Origin: Musa acuminata AAA Group
Taxonomy: Eukaryota; Streptophyta; Magnoliopsida; Zingiberales; Musaceae
Direction of reading: 5' to 3'
NCBI RefSeq assembly: GCF_036884655.1
Contig: NC_088339.1
Location: forward strand, 24,819,501-24,883,500
Length of the DNA stretch: 64,000 nt
Each line of letters begins with the position of its first letter. The first letter of the stretch is position 1. Of this stretch, positions 36,716 through 50,000 are shown in pieces. A program made the translations under genes and the position numbers. A model generated the notes under the pieces. It ran no database searches. It had not been told where the DNA came from and saw only the letters and a program-made list of their open reading frames with translations.

Positions 36716-39700
36716 ATGGCTGCGGTGACGGAGGAGGATCTGCTGCTTAGGAGCTTCATGGCCGAGGTTAGCGGGGTCGAGAGGGACAACGAGGTGGCCA
36801 GGTAACCCACCGATTCCTTCCCGCCGTTCCCTCGCTTCTTTGGCTCCCGCAGTTATACCAACTAGGTTTTGCGTAGTCCTTTTCTACGGGCTTTGGGGGT
36901 TACGCGAAATCGTGAATTAGGCGGCGATGAGGGATCTTGTTAACGGGAGGGGAACGGCATGTCTTGCCCTACGCAATTTGATGGAGGATTTGAGAACATC
37001 GTCGATTCTTTGGATCTGACCTTGTTATCCGGTCTCATGAATTAATTTTCAGTGTATTTAATAGTTGAATTCGAAGCACCAGCTGGTTTGGCAGGGAATA
37101 GGTTATCGCCCGTCCTCTTGTATGCCCTGAACCAGCAGAGAGGTTGATTTCGCCTCTCAGGGGAGTTTGTAGCAGCATACATCTGAAAAGCACGAAATGT
37201 ATAGTGTCCCCAGAAGACAATGTGTATTATTGGATTTTCTTCCCTTTTCCAATAAACCCTAGATGAAAGCAAGAAAAAAATGATCTTCCCTTTTCAATAT
37301 ATGTAGATTGAACGAAAAAAGTACCAGCTAAATGAAAAAAACCCGCCTTTGATGCTATATAAATTAGTATTATCGATTAATCTCATTAAATCGTCCAATT
37401 TATCCTTGTACCTTTCACCTTCATACCCTCCCCCTGCACCACCAATATCACTGCTACCTGTCTCCACCTACATGACCTCCTGCTAATCTTTTCCACTGCC
37501 ACCGTCGCCTCTTGCCACTACCATCCTTGTCTCTGTTATTGTTGCCAGCAGACGGTCACCAACTTCTTCACCACCAACACCCCTACCCTTTGTCCTCTGC
37601 TAGTCTCGGTACCCTGCAGCCACAACTCTCTCATCTAACTCAGCAGCCCCATATTCCCATTACCTCGATGTTGTCCTCTACCACATGGTGGCTTTGGATT
37701 ATTGATATCAGATGACATGAATATCCCAATAGAACTTGTTGGGAAAAGGATATAATACAGCAATGATATGTCAAAAAATATTTTAATATATTGTATTATG
37801 TACATGACAAAGCTTGACATCTAGAGTTTGGATGGTTTTGGAGCTTAAGTTAATTTTTGATGAACTTTTCATTAACTGACATTTCGTTCTTCCATTTAGT
37901 CCTTTAATCAGTAACAAGTGTATCTCAATTCAGGATACTTTCATGCTTCAAGTTGAATCCGTTTGAGCATCTGAACTTATCCTTTGATTCATCAGTTGAT
38001 GATGTGAAGAAGCAATATAGAAAGGTAGAGTTACTTTCTTATTTTTAACTATGAATAGATTTGAAATTGTGAATCGATAATGCCTGATATTGGTGATATT
38101 TTGTAGTTGTCCTTGCTGGTTCACCCGGACAAATGCAAGCATCCACAAGCAAAGGAGGCTTTTGCAGGTATTGTGACATAAACAGGTTTGTCTGTCTCTT
38201 TGTTCAGCTATCACTGGGCGGTGAAATACATCTGAATGTAGATCTCTCTTGCATAGTCATAACATCTAATCACTTAGTATTTTTCTTACTTTTGTTGAAG
38301 ACAAATGGGATAATAGCATTAGAAGGAAAGGATGTACTTCCCTTGTAAAACATGTTGTGAATGTACCAGTACTATAAAATCTAAGACTCTAAAAGATAAA
38401 AGAGTTAATATTCGGAAAATCTTTAGTCACTCTTATGATGTAGTGATAGAATTTTGCTAAAGAATAATTCTGGTATTTGAGACATGAGTATATATTTTCA
38501 ACAAAGTTTTAAAGAAATTTGTTGTACACATGGGGGTTTCACTTATATTACCGTGTCTCTATAAGCTAATTGTCTCTTGACGAACAATCGGCATAATACT
38601 TTTGAACATGTATGATGTACAACTATATAAATCTGAGGACTGGTTGAGAAGTTGTGCTATCTAGTTCACTTAATGGGTTTGGTTGGATTTAGATTAGGCT
38701 TTGTTTAACTTTAAAATGCATGTATTCTGGTGTTTGTTGGACAAGGATTGATTACCAATAGCTTAGTTGTGAATCTTTTTTCTATTTTGGCAAAGTTCTA
38801 TCAGTACTTAAAATGACAAAATTGAACCCTCATCTTGTATTGTTTATCTTGCCCTTTTTTCTGGTTGCTGTATTAGAAATGTAATTGGTCTTGAAAATAC
38901 AGTATGCCTTCAGTTAAAATTTGGTCCCATTCTGATCTAGCAATGCCATTCTGAACAAAAGAACTCTTTGGCCCTTGTTATGTTCCACTATGCTATTAAC
39001 TTTGAAGGTTACTGATGAATGATATTATTATTGTTACAGCATTAGCAAAAGCACAGCAGTTACTCCTTGATCTACAGGAAAGGGAATATATTCTCAGTCA
39101 AGTTAATGCTGCCAAAGGTGGGCATTCTTACGTACTAGTTCCTTATCTTAGATATTTAAGTTATTGATTCCTTTCAAACATTAAATTTATTGAACATAAG
39201 CTTCTGGCAATTTCAACGAAAAATTTCACCTAGAATTCCTCATACGTGATAATATTGCTTAATCACAATTGAACTCAATGCCATCAAATTAAGTTGCAGT
39301 GCTTATCATAAACTTGCCTTTATGCTTTACATTTTTGTGGATCTCTGCTTTGGTTGGTACAATGTACCAAAATCAACATGAAGATAGCCTTTTCTGCACT
39401 GGAGTTCTTCTTTCTGTATTAGTTGACATATTGTACTAGAATTATTTGTTAAATCCATGCAATATACACACTGCTTGTTACAGTTACATTATGAGTTTGT
39501 TTGCTTAAAATATTTTATTTCTTGTGATGGTTTGATATGAAAAGAGAAGATCCACTGATGGTGCTTTATGTTGCAGAAGAGCTTAGGTTAAAGAGGAAGA
39601 AAGAGTTGAAGAAAGACAATGCCTCTAAATTAAAAGCAATGGTAGATGAGGTATGCTGAGTTGTTTCATTAAACAAGCTGCATGTCCTTTTTACTAGTGA

Positions 39701-42700
39701 TTTTTTTCTTAAGAAGGTTATGTGAACTATTACTCTGTTGACAATGAATCTGATCTTTATTCTTGCAAAATTTGCTTTGCCAGGTGGACTAGATAATTAT
39801 CGTAAGTGTAAAAGAGAACAAATATCTAGTCACAGATATATCTATATCTATGATACAGCTGATTGACAGTTAGAATTGTACAAATCAAGTATCATACTTG
39901 TTTTACTAATGCTTGTATGCAACCAGCAAATTATCTAGAATTGTTAGGTGATGCATGTATAAAAATGGAAAGTATCATCTGATGTGTGCCTAGCTAATTG
40001 TCCTTTGCAAGATGTAGATAGATGATATTTTATTGGATGTATATTAACATCTTACAGTTGGTTTTCTTAGCATCTTTAGTATCTCAGTGCACCTTGTGTG
40101 GTGTGACTTTGAGAGCAAAGAAAGATGAGTGCCTAGATATATGTTAGTTGGTATCTCCAACTATAGGTAATATGCTCGAGTGCCTAGAGACTCGAGCGTT
40201 TTGGAACTTGGGCTTTTAACGCCTAGTGCCTTTGACAACACTAGTCTAGGAACACATGCTTAAGATAAATGCATGTGCATCTAAGGTTACAAAATAACAA
40301 AGCAGGAAAGATACAAATTAGATGGCAACTCCTCATAATTGTTGACTAATGAAATCTCAATCTTTGCAGGGTCAAAGAAGTTGAATTTTCACTGAGTTGC
40401 AAATGTGACCAACCCATGAGATAGGAGGCCATATCCAAACATGTGGAGTGTGCTATCATACTATAACAAAAGCACACAACTCATCATTTAATAAATGTAA
40501 ATAAGCAACAAATATATGTTAGTTGGTATCTCCACCTCGAGTCTCTAGGCACTCGAGCGTATTACCAAGACATAGAATTACATACATTTAACCACTAAAG
40601 TAAAGGTATTACCTATAGTTTTCATGCCTCAAACTTAACCATTCAGATCGATAATCAAGAGCGAGGTTGTATTGGCATAGTGCAAAGGCGATAGAGAGGA
40701 GCAGCTGAGTCTAAATGTGTTGAAATCCAACGCTGTTGATTTGGGCCTAAACGTGTGGCTTGGTTGAATCGAATCAATTTGGGTTCAATTCAAGCCTAAT
40801 CAAGGTCGATTTGGGCCAGGCAACCACCTCGGCCCAGGCGCATGCCTAAGCTGTGCCCAAATGGAATCGCTCACCGAAGAATTTTGACCGGATAGATATG
40901 CATTTCTGAAATAAATGCATAGGATATATTCCGGTATGTAGTTAAACCATGTTTTTTTTTTTTAACGTGTGCCCAAGTGCACTTCAATATGGTTTTGCAA
41001 GTTGATCAAATAGTTAAATTATCAGGTAAATAACAGCTCAGGAAACTTTGATTTGCATCAACAGGGAAAATTTGAGCAGCAGTACGAGCAATCAGAAGAA
41101 TTCAAGCAGCAGTTAAAAATTAGAGTGCGTGAAATTTTAACTGAACAGGAGTGGCGTCGGAGGAAAATGCAAATGCGGGTTTGCTATACAACCTAATATT
41201 TACAGTATTTTGTTCTTGTTCATTATATACCATTACTACTTACAAAGGAATTGTTGAACACCTGGAATATGTATTCATGAATAACTAGATATCAGAAGAG
41301 GAAGGAAGATTAAAGAAGGAAGAAGAAGAAACGAAAGAGATGTGGAAAAGAAAGCGTGAGCATGAGGAACAGTGGGAGGAAACAAGAGATCAACGGGTAT
41401 GTTTTCTCTCTTTTTCTATTTTTATCAAGATTTTTTTTTTCTTTATGACAATTACTAATCTTATCCCAGTGGCAATAATACTTGGAAACACAAAACATTT
41501 TGATGCTGAGATAAATCACTTGTCATAGTTGCAGGAATTACGATATATTGCCAAATTCATCATATGTTAAAGCTCAGATACGATTTTTTTTTTTTTTTTT
41601 TCATCAGTATGGGTTGATGGTTTAACCTGAGCTAACTTGAATAAGTTGTTTCCAGGTATTGCCACTTATTTGTGTGTTTCCCATTTCCTATGTATGGTCA
41701 TCATAATTTCAGAAATGAGCTTAAATATAGTAATATACATGATGGTATCGAAGGAAGGTCATAGATGGTAATGAAACAATTGGTAAAAAAGAAAAGATTG
41801 TCTAGGTATTCATAATATTTATCGATAACAGAAGACACTGCATAGTCGCATATATATAGGCAAATGTGAAGTTCAGGTGGATAGAAGAATGAAGCTCGTT
41901 GCCTTCATTCCTGATGCCAGTTCTTATTAGGTATATTTGACTCACTGTTTTAAGTTGAAAATGCCTTTAATAAATGAAAATAATCCAAATTTGTGGAAGC
42001 AAGTTTTAGATCAATCCAGTAATTTTTTGAAATTTGAGGGGCTCTGTTGGATGTGAAAGAGCTTAAATGCATAAAAGTAGTTGCTCCAGGCATTTGTTTT
42101 ATGGTAGTGAGAATATTCATAATCATAAATGAGTCTTTTCTGCTTCATCAAATAAATCATGTGAACACCTCATGATTTATTATGAAATGAGTCTTTTCAT
42201 AATCTTTATTCGGTCTTGACCCTAAAAAATGTATTATCCAGTTTTATAGCATTCCTTTGGTGAGGTTGATTTTTTGTCACACCTCCTCTGGTCATTCATT
42301 CACTACTGATGAAATTAGCAAGGATCATGGTTATGTACCAACTATCAAAATTTTGACATAGATATGGTTTGGAGCAATTAATGCTGTAATAGCCATCGAA
42401 AGATCATGATCTAATGAATACTCATCATCCTTGCATCCACCGAATTCACGGTCTACTGTTGCTGCAACTAAATTTACTAAATCTATCACTTATAACTTTA
42501 CCATACTTCGGTAAACATTGATTTTGTTCTTTTGTTTACCTATCCATTGGTTTATTATAGACGAAATAAGCCATAATATATAGGTGCTTGTGGTTCAACC
42601 TTGGTCTTAGTTGGTCTTTTGGGTGACGAGTGGAAACTTGTGGATCATCTTAAGCGTAATTTTCTCGTATGTCGCAGGTTTCCAGCTGGAGAGATTTCAT

Positions 42701-42881
42701 GAAGACCGGAAAGAAGGTGAGAAATAATGGTGCCTGTGATGGTACAATAAATAGCATAGAGTTTCTGAACTGATGCTATTATTGTTCTCTGTAGGGCAAA
42801 AAAGGTGAGATACGGCCACCAAAGCTCAAAACAGAAGATCCCAATAAGTCCTACGTTCAAAGGCCTGTGAAGAGAGGGTGA
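36716..42881 (+). CDS. DnaJ protein, DNAJC8-like (nine exons)
   Basis: Exons 36716-36801, 37934-38024, 38107-38167, 39040-39117, 39577-39650, 41065-41178, 41289-41396, 42678-42716 and 42795-42881 give 245 residues with every phase agreeing. The J domain spans about residues 36-85: NPFEHLNLSFDSSVDDVKKQYRK, then LSLLVHPDK with the HPD triad at 65-67 that stimulates Hsp70 ATPase. The remainder is a long Lys/Glu-rich coiled coil (ELRLKRKKELKKD; REILTEQEWRRRKMQMR) ending SSWRDFMKTGKK and a basic tail. This order matches DNAJC8, a co-chaperone linked to spliceosomes in animals; the plant role is inferred by family. Intron 5 (1.4 kb) contains a repeat insertion. Splice sites are GT-AG throughout; exon 7 is taken to start after CTAG at 41288. 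Confidence 0.92.
40137..40870. repeat. Repeat insertion in intron 5 of the DnaJ gene
   Basis: Arms at 40166-40196 and 40536-40566 are reverse complements over 31 bases with one mismatch (core CTCGAGTGCCTAGAGACTCGAG). In addition, a direct copy of ATGTTAGTTGGTATCTCCA precedes each arm. GC-richer sequence with GGGCCAGGC and GGCCCAGGC phrases follows to about 40870. This may be a miniature element or a rearranged insertion. Confidence 0.6.
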
Positions 42882-44015
42882 AACCAAATTACTCGTCGGA
42901 AACCGGAGACTTGATTTAGCATATCTTCAAGACGAGCAATTGTGTTTATGGTGGCGAGTCTGCCGGTTGCGATGGTGAAAAATATATTAGTACAACTCTG
43001 GTCATTAGGTTTTATCAACATTTACGGGAGTTATCACCTGTTTAAAGTTCTTCCTGTCGTGAATTCTGTGTTGGTGATATGATGATCCAAGATTTTTAGG
43101 GAAGAGATTGAAAATGCCACAAAACCAAGCCAATAATAAGATTGTGTATGTTGATACAACATGAAACCGATGGATCGTCCTTGTGTCGGGCACTCCAGTC
43201 TAACTCAGTATAAAAAAATATATATATATTAATACGCTAAAACAGTGATTAAAGCTCGATGTTGTTTATCTATCTCTCGTACACTTGGCTTCTCTTTTGC
43301 CTTTTCGTCTCCTTCTTTGCTTTCTCTATGTGATCTCCTTTCTTCTTCTTTCTCCTTGATAGTTTCTCTTATTTCTTTTTTTTGTTCTCCTTTGCTAACC
43401 CTATGATCTCCTTTCTTCTTCACTCTTATTTTCTCTACTACCTCGTTTCTTCACCACCGACACCGACCGATCAAATCATCATAGTCAGTCCCTTGTAAAC
43501 GACAATCAACCAAGACAGGGAATAAGATTAACTAATGGTAAGTAATATCAACAGACAATCGGAATTGTTGTTTATTCCTATATTATTAAGGAAAGTAAAA
43601 TAATTAATTTTTAATGCATTAATTTGTAATTCTCTCTGCAAATTTTACCCGAAATTGCCTTTTTCCTTTTTACCTGGATTTCCACCGCCCAATTGTTACA
43701 AAAACCCACAAGTACAAACCAGAAATCCTGATAGAAGCCAAAAGACACTGACAGTTGATACAGCTTTCGGAACAAGACAATGAAAGCGCTCTTATTGTTC
43801 GGTGCTTCATCGTTCAGAAATATAAATACAAAATCATCACAACTGTCTTCCCAGTGTGTCATTTACAAGGCATTTTCGATGGCTCACAAAATGGCGAGCA
43901 CTTAAATCGAAAACTTGAGAAATGCAAGGTGAAAAAATTGGAGAACGAATATCTATAGGGGAAAATTTGTTAAAGAATACATTCGGAACTTTGTCTCGAA
44001 CTCTAATTATATTAC
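42882..44015. other. Convergent intergenic stretch between DnaJ and OSBP-related genes
   Basis: The two flanking genes converge here, so both 3' UTRs lie in this stretch. It is AT-rich, with pyrimidine-rich CTCCTTTCTTCTT phrases at 43270-43440. No coding signal was seen. Confidence 0.5.
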
Positions 44016-47000
44016 TCACTCGATCAAGTGATTGCTGGGGATTTGGCCAAAGATATCGGGACACCCATCCCACGAACCTTTTCCCCTCGTCTCCCAGTAA
44101 CCACCAAGGTAACGGTATGTGCCGCTGGCTTTGTCCTTAGCAAACCACCGAGGTTTCCAACCTGTTTCCTGCATCTTTCTTGCCTGCATGTCATCAGTCA
44201 CTAACTCATTGATGGAAGCATTAAAAATAGCAGTCAAAATGATTGACAAAGAAATTGGAAAAAAATAAAAGGAAAAAAGAGAGATGGTATGAGAGCTGTG
44301 CGTAGAATGGACAAATGCAAAAGCATGTTCTTGATTTATTTGATTGAACTATAGGCTGTTTGCTAGAAGAATCACAATTTACTTGCATATTTATCATGAT
44401 CTGACCTGATGAGATAATTGACTCAAAAACCCAAGTTATTAGTCCATATATCAATTCAGGAACTAAATTGAGATGTTATAATCTTCGCCCAACTAAAGGG
44501 TTGACGTCCTCATCGAGGCACCCAGATATAGTTTGTGTAATTTCTTCAATTGAAGCGTTATATTTTCATAATTGCATAAGCAGGATGATCAACGAAATGA
44601 ACAATAAGCCAACTCCATACATCAAATATACCGCAGAACCATAAAAAATTAGAGACAGCAACACTACAAACTACCCAAGATGAAAGAATTACTAGTCTAA
44701 TCACATTAAGAATAATTTTAAATTTGGAAAAGCAAGTTGTTGTCAACTTAAACCTGTCGTTGCCTTTGTTCCAGTCTCAACTTCTCGGAGTTTGCTATTT
44801 CATACTCCCCGTTCTCCAAGCACCTCTGGTCAGGTCGAAGCCTTGAGTCAGTGGGTGGCAACTTTTCCTGCTCATCAATCAACACAAAATTAAAAGCTTT
44901 TTGATTCTGTATCAAAAAAATATTTGTGAAAAAAAAAGAAAAGCCAGGAATGAGAGAACACCAAATGCTTCACCTTTAATCCAGGGGTTAATTCATTCAG
45001 CGTAATGGCAAAGCGAGTAAGGTTGTAACGGGTAGGATGCTTGGATGGTTTACTACGCTTCCACAGTAATTGGGCTTCAGAAAATGATTCAGCTCGGTTG
45101 CCCTTTCCAGAGACATCTCCGACCATGTAATGCATGCTGTCATCCCATTTTCCAATTAGGGTTGCAACAGTTTTCCCACTGCGATCCAGAACTACACCTT
45201 GGACCTACAAAGGCTAAAATCAATGTCTTTTTGTTGATATGAAAAGAGATTGTTGGATGTCAAACTCAACAGTGCCAGTATTCTGTGCAGCTTGTACTAG
45301 TCTTGCCATTCCCAGGCAGATCCAAAATATCACACAATAATAGTGTCATGATCAACAGATGACAGTAAGCAGGCTCTGCGAATAACTCGTATAAGAATGT
45401 TATGGAACAGAATTGACCAACATATGCAACATTACTATCTTACATGGCAATTCTAGAAAACTAGGCCCATGAAAATTGAATAGGTTCGAGTTTTGCACAA
45501 AGAACATCAACATGATTGCAATTCCATAAATGAAACTTGCTGAATGATAGCAATAATAGATTGAGTGAAGTAATGTCAAATATTGATGATCAACAATTAG
45601 CACAAGTACCACACATGACACAAGCAAACAGCTGTCTCTATATACGCAAGCAAAATGGAGGAAAGGAAAAATACATGTAGCATTGGGTACAATCTATGAT
45701 TTCTAGAGGAAATTAAGATAAAGGGCAAAAGAGCAAATCACCTGATGAGGGTTGCGGTCTATTATGGACTGCTCCTTGAACTTTAGCTTGCATGAATATT
45801 CACCATTACCTTGTATACGCATAGTACCATAATGGTCACAATAAAGTTTTCCCAATATAAGGTTATAAATGGAAGTCGTCACCTAAAATAGCATGTAACA
45901 AAGTCTCATACAACGTTCACAACATCTAAAACACAATATCTCATGTAAAAATGAAATACCTTGTTCCATTGAAAAACTTCACCATCATCAAACTCAACAG
46001 AAAGAATACCAACAGGGTCAAGCTGAATTGAACGTCCCCAAAACTTGCTTCTCAAATTGCTATCTCCCCAGAACTTCCATCCATTACCTTCACAGTGACA
46101 TGCAACAATCATGGGATGATGACTGACCTGTATATGCAGTAAATAGGTAAACTAATTCTCTACTTTGCATAAACTAAAGCATGTAGATTTAAACAATGCA
46201 GAGAAGACATAAACAGCAAAAATACAAAAGCAAATCAGCAGCAAATTAAAGCAAAACAAAATAGATATGACAACAACGGTGAGGAAATAACATTGCAGTT
46301 TAGTAAAGCTCAATGACGTTATTTTATGTAAAAGGCATGAAGAGCAACTCCTATGGACTGAAGTCATAAACTCCTAGATAGCACAATAAAAAGAACAGAT
46401 GTCAAAAATTAAAGCACATTTCAGTTCAATCAGATGTCTCTACATGCCATCTTCTCTGTCACATTTGTGGTTCAAGAATAAACTTCGCCGCTAGTTGAAA
46501 ACAAAAAAATTCCAAATTACTCAAAATTTTCAACCATCTCATAATATTCAGTTTTATAATGTAAATTGCCAGATTGCATCCCAACCACATATTGCTAGGA
46601 AACGTGTATGCCATATGATTGGGGTCGTCCACAGTAAACAAGTTCAAATTTTGTAACAACAAAAGAATATATACAGAATCCTTCATTAAAAAACAACAAA
46701 AAAAAATGCATACCATAAAATTTATGCTCATGAGTTAAAAACCCAATATATGTAGATTTTGAAGTGAAATATAACAAAAAAAATCAGAATAAAGAATTAA
46801 AATGTCTTGGAACCCTTGTCCGTGTAAACTGATCATAAATTTACTCAACCAGAAATTAAATCACCAATTACTAAGGAAAAAGTCAGAATAAAATCCATGG
46901 TTGGGTATATATCTTTCTTGTAAATGAGAAAAATACACCAAAGAAAATAGCAGCCCCACTATGCTAGGTACATTAAATAGTGTAGGAGTCGATAAGAAGT

Positions 47001-50000
47001 TCACAAATTCCTTTAGCATATTGGATCCCTGGTGTTTGTATTTTAGATAACATAATATCCAACGAGAATACACAAAAGGCAGTGGCATAATAACATAAAA
47101 AAACTGCACATTATGGAAGCACATATCACACGCAGCATGGTAGAGAATATATTGATAAATATATGCATGAGGAATATAACAGAAGAGGAAGCAGAAAAGA
47201 GGCAGAAAAATCAACTGAGTTGGCATTGTCACGTTTATAAATATATTGAATCTGGTGTGGAAGGACAGGAAAGAGATTGTTAAGATCTAAAAGATCATAA
47301 ATGACCACAGCTTGTTAGAATTTCAGAATGTGAGGAAAGAATTAAGTTTCCTTTGTTCATAGACTCACCAAATAATTAAAGTTCAAATTTAGCTTCAATG
47401 ATTTATTTAACATCAAATTTATTGAGAGACAAAAAAGGGATAAAAGTCAAAGACACAATTGATAGCATCAAGTATGAAAAGAATTGATTAGTATGACATA
47501 AATATAGGAAAATTGTGTTTGTTTTACCTTTTCTGCAAAAAACTTTAGACCTTTTTCAGGATACTCAGCCTCATATGTCTCCCCCAAAAGTGGATTAAAA
47601 GGTTTGCAGCTTCTGCCCTCAGTCGAAGCATATCCAGAAACAGCAAATGCAGCAACATTAAGGATTCTCATAAGTCCATCACCCTAGAAATTTTTATAAT
47701 ATCCAAATTTTCAACATAATTAGGATAGGCTCATGCAATCATTGAACTAAAATGCAAGCATACTCATTTTGACTTTGCATGGTTAGTTGATCGCAAAGCA
47801 ACTAGTGTTTGTTGATTTCCATAAACAAAAATGTCTCAATGAGTTTATTCAGGAGTCTATCTCATTAGTATAAATGTTTTCATGCAACTTCTATTGTATC
47901 CATGGTCAAACAGTATATTAAAAATTATGATGTCCGATGATTATTTTGCCCTTAAGAGTTTCTAATAACAAGACAGCAATATACTTGAGTAAGTTGAAAC
48001 CCAATTACTAGAAGGCCTCCATGTCATGTTGATGTGATTTGGTACCCAACAGTTGAACTTGTATAATGTAGCCAGTCTTTATTTCCTTAGCCCTGTGGCA
48101 TATTGCTCCATGCAAAGGGTTCCCTCCCCTTACCCCGCTCCACCTACTGTATAGTTGATCACCTTCTCAGCCACCTTCCAGCTTGTTTGATGAGACCAAA
48201 GTGGAAATCAATGGGTTTATTATCAAGGCTGACAGGGAATGCTCCTCTGTTATGAGTATTTATTTCTTCAACTATTGGCTTACCAAATATTTCCATGGAC
48301 CATTGAGTGTTTCCATGGCCTACTGCAAAACATGTTCTTTCAACATTGTTATAAGTTTAAATTCCACATTAGGTTGCTAAAATTTCTATTATAATTCTTG
48401 GTTCGAGAGCGCCTAGAGGGCAATAACCATGCTAGAAGAAAAGCTCTAAGAAAGTATTGCAACCGTTTGTGGAGTATGCCATCTCCAAGTATCCTTCACA
48501 GATTGTGGATGATGGTGGAAGGAGACTTTCCCTGAGAAGCATGCCAGTGGTTGTCTTAAAGAATGTCAAAATAACCTCGGCAAGAAAATCCAAAAGAACA
48601 CAACAGTTAATGTGAGAGTTAGGAGTATATTTTTGTGGCTTGTTAAAACAATCAGATATTTATGACTGGAAATCTCAATATGATATGAGTTACAACCAAA
48701 ATCATGACATAACTAATATAAAGAAACATGGATTAATTTATGAAAAAGGGTTGAAGGAAAAGAAGATATTTATATGGACAAAGCTTATACTTCAAAATAA
48801 AGTGATTAAGAATTAGCTTTCAGAGACAAGTTTGCCAATTACCTTTTTGCCACATTCATATGCTTGGTCAATAAGGTAAGAATATTCCAGATCTTCAAAA
48901 CATTTTTGCAAAGATGAAAGTGGTTCATTAAAATAAACAGGAAGACAAACTTTTGTGAGATCCTTCCCGATGTTGTCCTTAATCATTGACCAGAGACTCA
49001 CTCCTTTTTCTTTTTCAACTGGATCAGGTAATTTTTTGCGCCTTCTAACATATGCGTACTTTGTTCTCATGGACTTCATTGAAGAGTCAGTACCATCAAC
49101 AGAACTACCACTGTCATCATCAGAGTCAATTTGAAATTTTGGAAAGTCAGATCGACTGCTTTTGAAAGAACTTGATGAAAGAAAATCTTTTGTATCAAAA
49201 AAAGTATTATCTTCTTCATCAATCTCCTCTTCAACAGGATCATGCCTTCCATTATCATAATCAGATTCACTTGGACTTACTTCGGGAGAACAAGCACCTG
49301 TAACAAGAAATGAAAGACTCGATACTGCTGAGAGTTACAATACTTAACCACGTGAGCAAAAGCTATAACAAAGGCAATCCAGATTGCTAGTTGCTTAAAT
49401 AATTAAATCAAAAGTATTTTGCAATCACTGTCAGAAATCAAATTAATAAAATAGTGAGATTCATAAGTCATTTGGTAAATCAAATGTGATATCAATATCT
49501 GTCATAATCCAATATGTAAAATATAAAGATTTGACATATAAGTTCATAGAAGTAAGTTATTGAATATTATGACAAGATCACCTTTTTTCAAGCAGATGAT
49601 GGGCCTCATAGGAAATATCACAAAACGTATAAATTTAGAAGTTTATGATCTCAGGATGTGTTTCTTGAAAATGTGGCAGAATAAAAAGCAAAACACCATG
49701 CATAATCATGAGATTGAATCTAAAAGACAACAAGGAGGCCAAAAAAGAGAAAAATAAAAGTTCAACATTATAAAAAAACAAGGCAAGGCTTATAAAACGC
49801 CTATTCCTGCTACACCGATCCTTTCTACTTAGTAAGCATTCTTGAAATGTTGGGTCACAAGTTATTAATTCCCTGAGACAGCAAGTAATCGAGGTTGCAT
49901 ATAGTTGATCTTGCAGACTAAATTATTAGTTCATTTCAGTTATTAATTGAATCTGGAAAAGCTACTATTTGGTTTTTAGAGAAAGAAAAGTATACTTTCA

